DNA of 64,000 nt from Yoonia rosea (GCF_900156505.1 NZ_FTPR01000001.1:1488001-1552000); one strand, 5' to 3'; positions 1 through 8,245 are shown, counted from the first letter of the stretch. Notes: generated from the letters alone by a model not told the origin. A program made the numbers and translations.

Positions 1-226
1 CCCATGTGTGGTGGAGCCAACCATGCCATTCGGGGGTCACGCGTGTGGCTTCATTGTCGCCGTTGTAAATCACCCAGCGGCGGCTATCGTCCTTGTTGCG
101 GTAATAGATATTACCCTCGGCATCTTCACCGACCTTGTTGCCATTGCGGCTTGTCCAAAGCTGGGTGCCAAAAGACTGGCCGTCCCACCATGTGAAAATA
201 CGTTTGATGTTGTGACCGAGGCTCAT
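1..226 (-). CDS. NDUFA12-family complex I accessory subunit (partial, C-terminus outside window)
   Basis: Only the N-terminal 75 residues are visible; the ATG is at 226-224 and the frame runs off the left edge. The protein opens MSLGHNIKRIFTWWDG and continues with an aromatic-rich stretch (NKVGEDAEGNIYY, RRWVIYNG, PEWHGWLHHTW), the signature of the NDUFA12/B17.2 family. These are small accessory subunits of NADH:ubiquinone oxidoreductase, shared by mitochondria and alphaproteobacteria, located on the matrix/cytoplasmic side near the peripheral arm and implicated in assembly. It lies downstream of ridA on the same strand with a 59-bp gap. The family assignment is firm; the truncation is only the window edge. 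Confidence 0.9.
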   Translation of the reverse strand, partial: MSLGHNIKRIFTWWDGQSFGTQLWTSRNGNKVGEDAEGNIYYRNKDDSRRWVIYNGDNEATRVTPEWHGWLHHTW

Positions 227-285
227 ATCACGTCTCCGATTGATCGCCCTTTCATGCACGAATGACGCAGAAAGGTCCAGTGGGT

Positions 286-669
286 TCAGGCGGCAACCCG
301 CGCAGTCACCTCGATTTCGATCTTCATTTCCGGCGCTTGCAGGTCCGCCGAAATCATCGTCGCGGCAGGCCTTGCCTGCGCGAATGCCTGCGATGTGATG
401 GGCCAGCACTTGGGCCATTCAGATTTGTCCGGCACAATATAATTGACCCGCACCACATGATCGAGCCCGCTGCCCGCCTCTTTCAACGCTTTGGCGATCG
501 TTGCGAGCGCGTTTGTGCATTGCTCTTCAATGGTCTCGGGCATGACCATAAGGGTATAATCGTATCCCGTGGTGCCCGCCACAAAAACCCAGCCATCAGC
601 AACAACAGCACGGCTATAGCCGATTTGGGCTTCGAAAGGGGATCCAGTGCTGATGTGACGGACGCTCAC
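286..669 (-). CDS. RidA family protein (YjgF/YER057c/UK114)
   Basis: Small RidA-fold protein of about 128 residues. RidA proteins are cytosolic trimers that hydrolyse reactive enamines/imines released by PLP enzymes such as threonine dehydratase. The N-terminus has the family pattern 'STGSPFEAQIGYSRAVV' and 'VFVAGTTGYD', and the C-terminal region ends 'MKIEIEVTARV'. The canonical RidA substrate arginine region is here 'ARPAATMI', so this is a divergent subgroup (SGSPFE type). I choose the GTG at 669-667, five bases after the clpX stop, because relatives start about six residues before 'STGSPFE'. An upstream ATG at 714 would overlap clpX by 41 bp. Neither start has a strong Shine-Dalgarno. A threonine deaminase is encoded elsewhere in the window (24281-25495), but not adjacent. 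Confidence 0.85.
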   Translation of the reverse strand: MSVRHISTGSPFEAQIGYSRAVVADGWVFVAGTTGYDYTLMVMPETIEEQCTNALATIAKALKEAGSGLDHVVRVNYIVPDKSEWPKCWPITSQAFAQARPAATMISADLQAPEMKIEIEVTARVAA

Positions 670-673
670 GGTC

Positions 674-1939
674 TTAGCTTGCGGTCGCAGATTCTTTCTT
701 TCTGCCATCATCATGGATCATCAAGGGGGCGACATCAGATGTGACCGCCTCTTCGTTGACGACCACTTCGGTCACAGTATCCATGCCGGGCAAATCAAAC
801 ATGGTATCCAGCAGAATATCTTCCATAATTGACCGCAATCCGCGTGCCCCCGTCTTGCGCTCGATCGCGCGTTTGGCAATCGCGCTCAGGGCATCCTCGG
901 TAAAGCTCAGCTTTGTGTCCTCAAGCTCGAACAAGCGCTGGTACTGTTTCACCAAAGCGTTCTTTGGCTGGGTCAGGATCGTGATCAGCGCGTCCTCGTC
1001 CAGATCCGTCAGCGTTGCAATCACTGGCAAACGACCGACGAATTCCGGGATCAGACCAAACTTCAACAGATCCTCAGGCTCCAGATCCTTGAAAATCTCG
1101 CCAACGCCGCGGTCGTCTTGCTCACGGACATCCGCACCAAAGCCCATGCCGGACCCTTTGCCGCGCTGTGCGATGATTTTATCAAGGCCTGCAAACGCAC
1201 CGCCGCAGATGAACAGAATGTTCGTTGTGTCCACCTGCAGGAATTCCTGCTGCGGATGCTTGCGCCCGCCCTGCGGCGGCACAGAGGCAACCGTGCCTTC
1301 CATGATCTTCAGCAGCGCCTGCTGCACACCCTCGCCCGACACATCACGTGTGATCGAGGGGTTGTCGGACTTGCGCGTAATCTTGTCGACCTCGTCAATA
1401 TAAACGATGCCGCGCTGTGCGCGTTCCACATTGTATTCAGAGGCCTGCAGCAGTTTGAGGATGATGTTTTCCACATCCTCGCCCACATAACCCGCTTCGG
1501 TCAGGGTCGTTGCATCGGCCATGGTGAAGGGCACATCCAGAATCCGCGCCAGCGTTTGCGCCAAGAGTGTCTTACCACAGCCTGTCGGCCCGATCAGCAT
1601 AATGTTCGATTTTGCCAATTCGATATCGGTCTTATCGGCGTGGTTCAGGCGCTTGTAATGGTTATGCACCGCCACGGACAGCACACGCTTGGCGTGCATC
1701 TGGCCAATGACATAATCATCCAATACGCCACAAATCTCGGAAGGTGTCGGAACGCCGTCGCCTGCTTTCAGGCCTGCGGTCTTGGTCTCTTCGCGGATAA
1801 TATCCATGCAAAGTTCGACACATTCGTCACAGATAAAGACGGTCGGACCGGCAATCAGCTTACGCACCTCATGCTGGCTTTTGCCGCAAAAGCTGCAGTA
1901 CAGCGTGTTCTTGCTTTCGGTGCCGCTCGTATTCGCCAT
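674..1939 (-). CDS. clpX: ATP-dependent Clp protease ATP-binding subunit ClpX
   Basis: 421 residues, the normal ClpX length. The N-terminal zinc-binding domain has Cys15, Cys18, Cys37 and Cys40 (CSFC...CDEC) and dimerises to bind adaptors. The AAA+ module has Walker A GPTGCGKT near residue 117, Walker B VYIDEVDK near 180, and the pore loop [10 protein letters not shown]-terminal small domain ends the protein. ClpX unfolds ssrA-tagged and other substrates and feeds them to ClpP in the cytoplasm; in alphaproteobacteria ClpXP also degrades cell-cycle regulators such as CtrA. clpP lies 224 bp upstream on the same strand, but a strong terminator separates them, so clpX probably has its own promoter. 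Confidence 0.98.
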   Translation of the reverse strand: MANTSGTESKNTLYCSFCGKSQHEVRKLIAGPTVFICDECVELCMDIIREETKTAGLKAGDGVPTPSEICGVLDDYVIGQMHAKRVLSVAVHNHYKRLNHADKTDIELAKSNIMLIGPTGCGKTLLAQTLARILDVPFTMADATTLTEAGYVGEDVENIILKLLQASEYNVERAQRGIVYIDEVDKITRKSDNPSITRDVSGEGVQQALLKIMEGTVASVPPQGGRKHPQQEFLQVDTTNILFICGGAFAGLDKIIAQRGKGSGMGFGADVREQDDRGVGEIFKDLEPEDLLKFGLIPEFVGRLPVIATLTDLDEDALITILTQPKNALVKQYQRLFELEDTKLSFTEDALSAIAKRAIERKTGARGLRSIMEDILLDTMFDLPGMDTVTEVVVNEEAVTSDVAPLMIHDDGRKKESATAS

Positions 1940-1999
1940 TTCAAACCTCTTGACCGGTCAGGTCATTCAAACATCATTCGGACTGCTTCTGCAACAACA

Positions 2000-2031
2000 C
2001 TAGGACAGCCCGCCAAGGTCCACAATGTCAA
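2000..2031 (-). promoter_or_regulatory. candidate clpX promoter
   Basis: On the minus strand a perfect -35 hexamer TTGACA (complement of 2026-2031) sits about 90 bp before the clpX ATG, downstream of the clpP terminator. A weak -10-like stretch (around CTGTCCTAG) follows at roughly 17-18 bp. The -35 is seen directly; the -10 and the activity are inference. Confidence 0.35.
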
Positions 2032-2104
2032 AATGACCATGCGCACATCGTCGTTAACAACACACTAATGCGCTGGCAAATCAGCCATGGAACCATAATT
2101 CGTC

Positions 2105-2140
2105 AGAAAAAAGACAAACGCGGCCGAAACCGCGTTTGTT
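2105..2140 (-). terminator. intrinsic terminator of clpP
   Basis: A perfect 9-bp stem (CAAACGCGG at 2115-2123 paired with CCGCGTTTG at 2130-2138) encloses a 6-nt loop. On the minus strand it is followed by a run of six U (A at 2107-2112). It starts 24 bp after the clpP stop, so clpP and clpX are probably separate transcription units. Confidence 0.88.
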
Positions 2141-2163
2141 TGCCGCAGCGTTGCGAAAAGGCC

Positions 2164-2784
2164 TTAATCCTCGGCTTTGACGCGGTTTTCGACGATCTCG
2201 TCAATCAAACCCCACTCTTTTGCCTCTTCAGGCGACATGAAATTGTCACGCTCCAAAGCGGCCTCAACCTTTTTCAGGGTGTTGCCGGTGTGCTTGACGT
2301 AGATCTCATTCAGACGGGTTTTCAGCTTCTGGGTTTCTGCGGCGTGGATCATGATGTCCGTCGCCTGTCCCTGATAGCCACCCGATGGCTGGTGCACCAT
2401 GACGCGGCTGTTGGGCAGGGAGAAACGCATGCCTTCATGCCCTGCGGTCAGCAAGAGCGAGCCCATGGAGGCGGCCTGCCCGATCACCAGCGTGCTGACC
2501 TTGGGGCGGATGTATTGCATCGTATCATAGATTGACAAACCGGATGTCACCACGCCGCCGGGGCTGTTGATATACATGCTGATTTCTTTTTTCGGGTTTT
2601 CCGATTCAAGGTGCAGAAGCTGCGCGACGATCAGCTGGCTCATGCCGTCATGGACAGGGCCATTCACAAAAATGATGCGCTCTTTCAACAGGCGCGAGAA
2701 GATGTCGTAGGCGCGCTCACCCCGTGCGGTCTGTTCGACCACCATTGGGACAAGGTTCATATAGGTCTCGACGGGGTCTTGCAT
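2164..2784 (-). CDS. clpP: ATP-dependent Clp protease proteolytic subunit ClpP
   Basis: 206 residues, standard ClpP length. The serine protease triad is visible: Ser106 in GQAASMGS, His131 in MVHQPSGG and Asp180 in [11 protein letters not shown]. The N-terminal segment '[18 protein letters not shown]' and '[19 protein letters not shown]' are strongly conserved. ClpP forms a tetradecameric barrel that degrades polypeptides delivered by ClpX or ClpA. Followed by an intrinsic terminator, then clpX on the same strand. A possible heat-shock-type promoter lies upstream, but it is only a partial match. Confidence 0.98.
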   Translation of the reverse strand: MQDPVETYMNLVPMVVEQTARGERAYDIFSRLLKERIIFVNGPVHDGMSQLIVAQLLHLESENPKKEISMYINSPGGVVTSGLSIYDTMQYIRPKVSTLVIGQAASMGSLLLTAGHEGMRFSLPNSRVMVHQPSGGYQGQATDIMIHAAETQKLKTRLNEIYVKHTGNTLKKVEAALERDNFMSPEEAKEWGLIDEIVENRVKAED

Positions 2785-2839
2785 AACTACTGCCTCATAT
2801 TCGGACGAAGGGTCCGCGTTCCATTATCAGGGCTGACTC

Positions 2840-2867
2840 TAGTGTTGGGCGTCAGGGGCTTCAAGGG
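2840..2867 (-). promoter_or_regulatory. possible sigma-32-like promoter of clpP (weak)
   Basis: On the minus strand CCTTGAA (complement of 2860-2866) matches the sigma-32 -35 element. The -10 side (around CCAACACTAG) matches poorly. It lies 75-80 bp before the clpP ATG. clpP is a classical heat-shock gene, so the position is sensible, but the match alone does not prove it. Confidence 0.28.
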
Positions 2868-2903
2868 CTGAGGCGACGTAAGTATGGTTAACGGCGCCGG
2901 GGC

Positions 2904-2929
2904 GTAAGGTGGGTCTTGACCCACCTTAC
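2904..2929. repeat. dispersed palindrome, copy 1 (possible folE2 terminator)
   Basis: Perfect inverted repeat: arms GTAAGGTGGGTC and GACCCACCTTAC separated by TT. It ends 2 bp beyond the folE2 stop. The same 12-bp arms (one base changed) with a 2-nt spacer recur at 37817-37842, and a degraded copy lies at 25538-25557. There is no U tract, so it is a strong hairpin rather than a textbook terminator. Confidence 0.85.
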
Positions 2930-2931
2930 AT

Positions 2932-4035
2932 TCAGCCAACGTGGAACAGTGACGCGAAAAGCCTTGGATCAAGACTTTCTGCCGCGAATGTGTCGCCCTC
3001 TGTCAGCACTGACACCGCGTCATGGCTGTGCAGGCTTTCTTGATGGCTTGCAATCACGCGGAAATCGGAAATCCGCGTATCCAACTGTAATTGCTCCGTA
3101 AAGAGCCGCGCCGCATCCTCGACAAAGATCGGATTGGCGGCATTGAGTTCGGCAAAGGCCTGCTCATCCTCGCGCTTGACCATCACTTGCGTTTCGGTCG
3201 GCACTGCCGCGCGCGCGCGGTCAATCAAATCCTCGAACCACAGCACATCGGCACCATTTTCCAAAAGCACCGAAATGCGCGCGACCGAACGCTGTGAATG
3301 TGGTGTCGCCAGTTGTCCGCGGAATTGGCGGGCATGTTCGGACAATTCCAGCGAACACGGGCACGTCGACGAATAGACATAATCAAGGTGCACGATCTTT
3401 TTGCGCACCCCTGCGCTTTCCACCAGTTCCAGTGCGATATCGTAATACTGATAGCCAGACAGACCGGACCGCAGGCTTTCCACCTTCATTGGAAAGCTGA
3501 ACCGCATCTGGATGCGCGCGTCAAAGCTTTCCAGATCGGTCTTATAGGCATCCAGCGCTTTCTCGATCACTTCAAAGCTAAAGGTCTCGCCCGCGTGCTT
3601 GTAGAAGGTCCGCATGATGCGGGACATGTTGATGCCCTTCTTCTCCGCCTCAAGCGATACGGTGCCGGTTACAGAGGTTTCCAGGGTCAGATCTCCGTTG
3701 TCGCGGGTATGGAACCGGATCGGCAAGCGGAAATTGGAAATGCCCACATGCTGGATCTGCTGCTGCGCCCCACGGATCAGGCTGGATGGCCCGTTCTGCA
3801 AATCAGGCATCGACGCCTTATAGGCCTCGTCCACCTCGAAGTCTTCAGGATAGGCCCGCGCCAAAGCAGGATAGTTCGACACCTCTTGCCCGGGGATCAA
3901 ACGTGAGACCAGCGGATCGAGTGTCGCCACTTCCTCGGCTGTCACATCGACCGCCCAGCGGCGCAAAAGCGCCAAAGCGGCCTCGGCCTCGGCCCGTGTA
4001 GGTTCGCGATCCATATCACGAGAGTGGATATTCAT
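2932..4035 (-). CDS. folE2: GTP cyclohydrolase FolE2 (type IB)
   Basis: Converts GTP to 7,8-dihydroneopterin triphosphate, the first step of folate/pterin synthesis, using a metal-flexible active site distinct from FolE. The C-terminal half carries the FolE2 pattern 'SSTCPCSLELSEHARQ' with the active-site Cys region, followed by 'TPHSQRSVARISV'. I choose the ATG at 4035-4033 (367 residues), which has GGGGAG eight bases upstream and gives the length I recall for FolE2 in this family. The frame stays open to ATG 4143 (36 more residues, with its own AAAGG), so a longer form cannot be excluded. metZ lies upstream on the same strand. A palindromic repeat follows the stop immediately. Confidence 0.93.
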   Translation of the reverse strand: MNIHSRDMDREPTRAEAEAALALLRRWAVDVTAEEVATLDPLVSRLIPGQEVSNYPALARAYPEDFEVDEAYKASMPDLQNGPSSLIRGAQQQIQHVGISNFRLPIRFHTRDNGDLTLETSVTGTVSLEAEKKGINMSRIMRTFYKHAGETFSFEVIEKALDAYKTDLESFDARIQMRFSFPMKVESLRSGLSGYQYYDIALELVESAGVRKKIVHLDYVYSSTCPCSLELSEHARQFRGQLATPHSQRSVARISVLLENGADVLWFEDLIDRARAAVPTETQVMVKREDEQAFAELNAANPIFVEDAARLFTEQLQLDTRISDFRVIASHQESLHSHDAVSVLTEGDTFAAESLDPRLFASLFHVG

Positions 4036-4209
4036 GTCTGTGCTCCCCGTTGGTGCTATCGACACCCCAACATGGGGCTGCGCATCGGATTTTCCAATGA
4101 TATCTTTGTAGATACGTTGCAAATCCGCGCGTGGATCAGTCATGAGCCTGGCCTTTCTGACCCCTTCACCTGTGCGATTTAAGCATAATTCAGGTTGCAC
4201 GTCACCTCA

Positions 4210-5385
4210 TCACAAGGACGCGATTGCCGCGCGCAGGTCAGCCAGCAGATCATCTGGGTCTTCCAGACCGACACTCATCCGGATCAGACCCGGAGTAATC
4301 CCCAAGATCGCCTTGGTTTCCGGCGTCAGCCTTTGGTGCGTTGTCGTCGCGGGATGTGTCGCGATGGATTTCGCATCACCAAGGTTGTTGGAAATTGTCC
4401 AGATTTCTAGCGCGTTCAACAGCGCAAAGGCCGCCTTTTGCGAACCTGCATCAATCGCAAGCACGGTGCCACCCGCCTGCATCTGCGCCATGGTCAACGC
4501 GAATTGCGCATGGCTGGCAAGACTGGGGTAGATGACATTGGCAAGTTTGCCGTCCGCCTCAAGCTGTTCTGCCAGATACAGCGCCGTCGCCGCCTGCGCG
4601 CGCACCCGCAGGTCGATTGTTTCAAGCCCTTTGAGCATCATCCACGCAGTAAACGGCGACATCGAACCACCGGTGTGCTTCATGTAGGGCTCTACCGTAC
4701 CACGGATAAACTCGCGCGTCCCGAGGATCACCCCGCCCAGCGCACGGCCCTGTCCGTCGATATGCTTTGTCGCCGAATAGACAACCACATCCGCCCCCTG
4801 TTCCAACGCATTCGAAAAGACTGGCGTTGCAAAGACGTTATCCACGATCACGGTCGCATCCACGGCGTGGGCAAGCTTGGATACGGCAGCAATATCAGTC
4901 ACTTCCAGTGTCGGGTTCGAGATGCTTTCAAAGAACACCACCTTGGTATCGGGCCGGATCGCGGCCTCCCAGGCAGCAAGATCGGTGCCGTCGACAAAGG
5001 TCACCTCAACGCCATAGCGCGGCAGGATTTCTTCGAGAATATAAAGGCACGAACCGAAAAGTGCGCGGGCAGATACGACATGATCACCGGCCTTGAGCAT
5101 AGACGTCAGCGCCCCGTTGACCGCCGCCATACCCGAGGCCGTGGCAAACCCGTCCTCGGCCCCTTCAAGGGCCGCAATCCGGTCTTCGAACATCGCCACG
5201 GTGGGGTTTCCGTAACGCGCATAGATGAATTCGTCCGCGCCCGCCTTGATGAACCGCGCCTCGGCGTCTTCGGCTGTGTCATAGACAAAGCCCTGGGTCA
5301 GATAGATTGCTTCGCTGACCTCATTATACTGGCTGCGTCTGATCCCTGAATGCACCGCCTTGGTGCGCTTTTTCCACGTATCCAT
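4210..5385 (-). CDS. metZ: O-succinylhomoserine sulfhydrylase MetZ
   Basis: 391-residue PLP enzyme of the Cys/Met metabolism family. It makes homocysteine directly from an acylated homoserine and sulfide. The PLP lysine is Lys207 in VYSATKHIDGQG; the cofactor pocket has 'SGMAAVNGA' and 'YARYGNPT', and the C-terminal substrate region is 'ATTTHQRLT'. The ATG at 5385-5383 has AGGAAG upstream and begins MDTWKKRTKAVHSG; an in-frame extension upstream runs into the riboswitch and is rejected. Expression is very probably controlled by the SAM-II riboswitch and terminator between 5416 and 5518. SAM is the end product of the methionine branch, so this is feedback control. Confidence 0.95.
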   Translation of the reverse strand: MDTWKKRTKAVHSGIRRSQYNEVSEAIYLTQGFVYDTAEDAEARFIKAGADEFIYARYGNPTVAMFEDRIAALEGAEDGFATASGMAAVNGALTSMLKAGDHVVSARALFGSCLYILEEILPRYGVEVTFVDGTDLAAWEAAIRPDTKVVFFESISNPTLEVTDIAAVSKLAHAVDATVIVDNVFATPVFSNALEQGADVVVYSATKHIDGQGRALGGVILGTREFIRGTVEPYMKHTGGSMSPFTAWMMLKGLETIDLRVRAQAATALYLAEQLEADGKLANVIYPSLASHAQFALTMAQMQAGGTVLAIDAGSQKAAFALLNALEIWTISNNLGDAKSIATHPATTTHQRLTPETKAILGITPGLIRMSVGLEDPDDLLADLRAAIASL

Positions 5386-5415
5386 CTTTTCTTCCTCGCG
5401 CATGCCGCACGCAAT

Positions 5416-5451
5416 AAAAAACCCCGATACCGGATAAGGGGCATCGAGGTT
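5416..5451 (-). terminator. intrinsic terminator in metZ leader
   Basis: On the minus strand AACCUCGAUGCC pairs with GGUAUCGGGGUU (two G-U pairs) around an 8-nt loop and is followed by six U. It lies between the SAM-II aptamer and the metZ start, 31 bp before the ATG. The 5' arm overlaps a small competing hairpin AGGTT-GTTC-AACCT. Confidence 0.85.
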
Positions 5452-5465
5452 GAACAACCTAGAGT

Positions 5466-5518
5466 CCTCTTTAGCGGCATGTTTAACGTGGCCCGCAATC
5501 CGGTAACAAATCGCCACG
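5466..5518 (-). promoter_or_regulatory. SAM-II (SAM_alpha) riboswitch upstream of metZ
   Basis: On the minus strand the sequence shows the SAM-II hallmarks in order: P1 stem CGTGGC/GCCACG, the loop GATTTG, the TTGC segment before the P1 3' strand, a spacer with TTAAA, and the 3' pseudoknot strand GCTAAAGAGG. SAM-II is an H-type pseudoknot aptamer found mainly in alphaproteobacteria before metA, metX and metZ. Here it is followed by an intrinsic terminator, pointing to transcriptional or mixed control. Confidence 0.93.
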
Positions 5519-5618
5519 CTGCCACCATTACGCCGCGATCTGGCTTGCGTCAAGCGCTCCGCTCTTGCCCTTTCCCAGCTTCCTGCGATGCTGTCGGACA
5601 AGAACCAAGGACAGACCC

Positions 5619-6326
5619 ATGACCCAACCGATTGATCTTTATTTCTGGCCCACACCCAACGGATGGAAGGCCACGATTGCACTCGAGGAGATGGGGCTGC
5701 CCTATACGCTCCACCTGGTGGATATCGGGGCGGGCGATCAGTTCAAACCAGACTTTCTGGCGATTTCGCCCAACAACCGGATGCCAGCGATTGTCGATCC
5801 AGATGGGTCGGACGGCGCCCCGATTTCGATTTTCGAATCCGGCGCGATCCTGCAATACCTCGCCCGCAAGACCGGCCAGTTCTATGGCGCAACCGAACGC
5901 GACCGCATCAGCGTAGATCAATGGCTGATGTGGCAAATGGGCGGGCTGGGTCCGATGGCGGGCCAAGCGCATCACTTTCTGAAATACGCGCCCGCGATGG
6001 ACCCACCCAATGACCTGCCCTATGCCAAAGACCGCTACCGCAATGAAACCGCACGCCTCTATGGGGTGCTGGACAGACAGTTGGCCAAGCATGAATTTGT
6101 AGCGGGCGATTTCTATTCGATCGCGGATATGTCGATCTGGGGCTGGGCGTCGCTTTGGGAAGGCCAGCAGCAAACTTTGGATGACAAACCGCATATGGCG
6201 CGCTGGCTCGAGACGATGGCTGCGCGCCCCGGTGTTCAGCGTGGCCGTGCGGTTGCAGCGGAAAAGCGCGGTGATTTCCGCAAAGACACCGGCGCACAGA
6301 ACGTCCTTTTTCGCAAGCAGACGTAA
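5619..6326 (+). CDS. glutathione S-transferase family protein (YghU/YfcG-like)
   Basis: 235 residues. The N-terminal thioredoxin-fold domain contains 'YFWPTPNGWKATIALEE' and 'NNRMPAIVDPDG', the pattern of nu-class GSTs (YfcG/YghU) that act as disulfide-bond reductases with glutathione. A helical GST-C domain follows (QWLMWQMGGLGPM...HFLKY, ADMSIWGW). The ATG at 5619 has AAGGA nine bases upstream; a longer in-frame start at 5565 lacks support. Transcribed divergently from metZ. Cytosolic. The exact physiological substrate cannot be read from sequence. Confidence 0.92.
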   Translation: MTQPIDLYFWPTPNGWKATIALEEMGLPYTLHLVDIGAGDQFKPDFLAISPNNRMPAIVDPDGSDGAPISIFESGAILQYLARKTGQFYGATERDRISVDQWLMWQMGGLGPMAGQAHHFLKYAPAMDPPNDLPYAKDRYRNETARLYGVLDRQLAKHEFVAGDFYSIADMSIWGWASLWEGQQQTLDDKPHMARWLETMAARPGVQRGRAVAAEKRGDFRKDTGAQNVLFRKQT

Positions 6327-6354
6327 CGATTTGTTAGTAACGCAGGTTTAGAAA

Positions 6355-6380
6355 GGGTCCCAACCTTTAGATTGGGGCCC
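6355..6380 (+). promoter_or_regulatory. hairpin covering the ribosome-binding site of the PilZ gene
   Basis: GGGTCCCAA (6355-6363) pairs with TTGGGGCCC (6372-6380), one G-U pair, around an 8-nt loop. The GGGG that would serve as Shine-Dalgarno for the ATG at 6385 lies in the 3' arm. There is no U tract, so it is not a clear terminator for the upstream GST gene. A translational role is inference. Confidence 0.5.
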
Positions 6381-6384
6381 CATC

Positions 6385-6714
6385 ATGCAGTACCGCCAAC
6401 ATCGCTATGCAACACAGTTTCCGATCAAACTCTCCACACCGGCAGGTGTATTCGAGTGTTCGGTGATCGACGTAAACAATACCGGTGCACGTCTTGCAGG
6501 TGCGGGCCAGTTGACACGCGGTGACAAGGTTGCGTTTCAGGTTCTCAACCACAAGGCAGAGGCAATTGTCCGCTGGGTGTCAGGAACACGTGCAGGCATT
6601 ACATTTCGCCCGCACCTGAGCGATATCCAAGTCGATACACTACGCTATCGCCGCGACAGAGCCAATTATCACCAGCACCGCGCCGGCGGCATGCACTATC
6701 GCGAAATGCGTTAG
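6385..6714 (+). CDS. PilZ domain-containing protein
   Basis: 109 residues forming a single PilZ beta-barrel. The N-terminal arginine motif is 'YRQHRYATQF' (RxxxR-like), and the barrel motif is 'VIDVNNTGARL' (D/N-x-N/S-x-x-G). Together these bind cyclic di-GMP in canonical members. It is a stand-alone domain, so it probably acts by binding a partner. No motility or exopolysaccharide gene is adjacent. The gene converges on yciB: the two stop codons overlap at TTAG (6711-6714). Confidence 0.88.
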   Translation: MQYRQHRYATQFPIKLSTPAGVFECSVIDVNNTGARLAGAGQLTRGDKVAFQVLNHKAEAIVRWVSGTRAGITFRPHLSDIQVDTLRYRRDRANYHQHRAGGMHYREMR

Positions 6715-7322
6715 TCTTTTGCAGCCTCTGCAGGCTCAATAAAATATTGCTGCAGTCTGTAGATCTGCACCCACAGGAACACCATTAGCACCGCAGGGAA
6801 CGCAAAAGTCTCTAGCTTGACCCACAGGTCAGTCGTCTGTGTGCGCCAGATAATTTCATTCGCAATTCCCAGAGCCGCAAACATATAGCAAAGCCGGCGG
6901 GTAAAGATCATCCAGCCCTCTTTCTCCATCGGCAAGAACTCTTCCATGACGTACTGCAAATAGCTCTGCCCCCGCAGCAGACCGATTCCCAGCAGGCCAG
7001 CCATGACGCCGTAAACGATCGTGGTTTTCATTTTGAAAAACCGCTCATCGTTGAAATAGGCCGTCAGACCGCCAAAGAAGATGACCATAAATGCGGTGAA
7101 AACCTGCATCCGGCTCAGCTTGCCTGTCAGCATCCAGAGCACGGCCATTGCCGCCAGAAGGATCGGGATAAAGATCAGGGCAGAGACGATAAAACCGGTA
7201 TACTCGGTGCCACCAAACGTAAATGTCTCATCCCTGATCCGCAGATAAATCAGGAAAAACGCAAGCGTCGGCCCAAGTTCCAAGACCTGTTTCAGAATTG
7301 GATTGATGGTTTTCTCAGCCAT
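6711..7322 (-). CDS. yciB: YciB/IspZ family inner-membrane septation protein
   Basis: 203 residues, mostly hydrophobic, with about five membrane segments. Family features include the N-terminal 'LKQVLELGPTLAFFLIYL' and the central 'KPTIV'-like 'MKTTIVYGVMAGLLGIGLL'. YciB/IspZ proteins are inner-membrane proteins linked to cell-envelope synthesis, septation and osmotic tolerance. It is the last gene of a probable operon ftsY-orf-EamA-yciB (11-bp gap to the EamA gene). It converges with the PilZ gene, sharing overlapping stop codons. Confidence 0.92.
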   Translation of the reverse strand: MAEKTINPILKQVLELGPTLAFFLIYLRIRDETFTFGGTEYTGFIVSALIFIPILLAAMAVLWMLTGKLSRMQVFTAFMVIFFGGLTAYFNDERFFKMKTTIVYGVMAGLLGIGLLRGQSYLQYVMEEFLPMEKEGWMIFTRRLCYMFAALGIANEIIWRTQTTDLWVKLETFAFPAVLMVFLWVQIYRLQQYFIEPAEAAKD

Positions 7323-7333
7323 AGATGTCTCCT

Positions 7334-8245
7334 TTAACCCCCCATTTCCACGATGACGGCGCCAAGTGCAACCAACGTCATCAAGAACAGGCGGCGCGGA
7401 CCTACTTTTTCGCCCATGATAAACCAGCCGATCAATGCGGCAAAAACCACGGATGTTTCGCGCAGCACGGCCGCTTCACCGACTTGGTCCAACCGTGTCG
7501 CCAAAAGAACGCCACCAAAGCTGACCCATGCGATCAACGCACCGATGAAACCGCGCCAAATGAGTGGCCCCAGTACCGGTTGCTGCGCCATCCGCCGATA
7601 GCGCCACGCCGCGAGGAGCGGAAAATCAATGGCCGTCACAAAGAAGAACCATGCCAGAAAGGTAAAGGGATCAGGGCTTTGGCGGATCCCGTAGGCATCA
7701 TAGGTTGTATATATTGCCACCAAGATCCCGCCCGCCAAGGCCCACAGCAAGCCCAGTTTCAGCGCCCGCGGGTCCAGCACCTCTTCGATTATATTCCGTG
7801 CCGCCAGCAGCAAAATACCCCCGCTGAGACACGCCACCCCGACCCACTGCATAGGTGTAAAATACTCTCCAAAAAACAGCGACGCCGCCAGCACCGTCAC
7901 CAAGGGCCCCGTGCCACGCACGACCGGATAAACCACCGTATAGGCCGCCCGTTCATAGGCCATGGCCATTGTCACCTTATAGGCAAAATGGATCACGATC
8001 GCGCCCACGAGGATGACAGCCGTGGTCAGGTTCGGCCAGGGCACGACAAAAAGCGCAATTGGTGCAGAGAGCACGAACAGCCACCCATCAATTGCCCCCC
8101 GCGTCAGCCACGGATCATAGCGCCCCTTCTGCAACGCCCCGAAAATTGCATGGGCCAGCGCCGAAACCAGCGCAAACACGGTGGCCAGCTGCGCCCCCTC
8201 CGGCGTGCCCGAGATCGCAACCAGCCAAGCGCCCAGCTCGTTCAC
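7334..8245 (-). CDS. EamA/DMT-superfamily transporter
   Basis: 303 residues with ten predicted membrane helices in two EamA repeats. The second repeat begins near 'LGLLWALAGGILVAIYTTYDAYG' and ends in a glycine-rich hairpin. The first repeat shows 'AYERAAYTVVYPVVRGTGPLVTVLAA', typical of drug/metabolite transporters. Substrate unknown; related proteins export amino acids or small metabolites. The ATG overlaps the preceding gene's stop by 4 bp (8242-8245), so the two are translationally coupled in the ftsY operon. Confidence 0.9.
   Translation of the reverse strand: MNELGAWLVAISGTPEGAQLATVFALVSALAHAIFGALQKGRYDPWLTRGAIDGWLFVLSAPIALFVVPWPNLTTAVILVGAIVIHFAYKVTMAMAYERAAYTVVYPVVRGTGPLVTVLAASLFFGEYFTPMQWVGVACLSGGILLLAARNIIEEVLDPRALKLGLLWALAGGILVAIYTTYDAYGIRQSPDPFTFLAWFFFVTAIDFPLLAAWRYRRMAQQPVLGPLIWRGFIGALIAWVSFGGVLLATRLDQVGEAAVLRETSVVFAALIGWFIMGEKVGPRRLFLMTLVALGAVIVEMGG

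Noticed and set aside
1118..2068. Plus-strand frame opposite clpX
   Set aside because: Antisense shadow of clpX.
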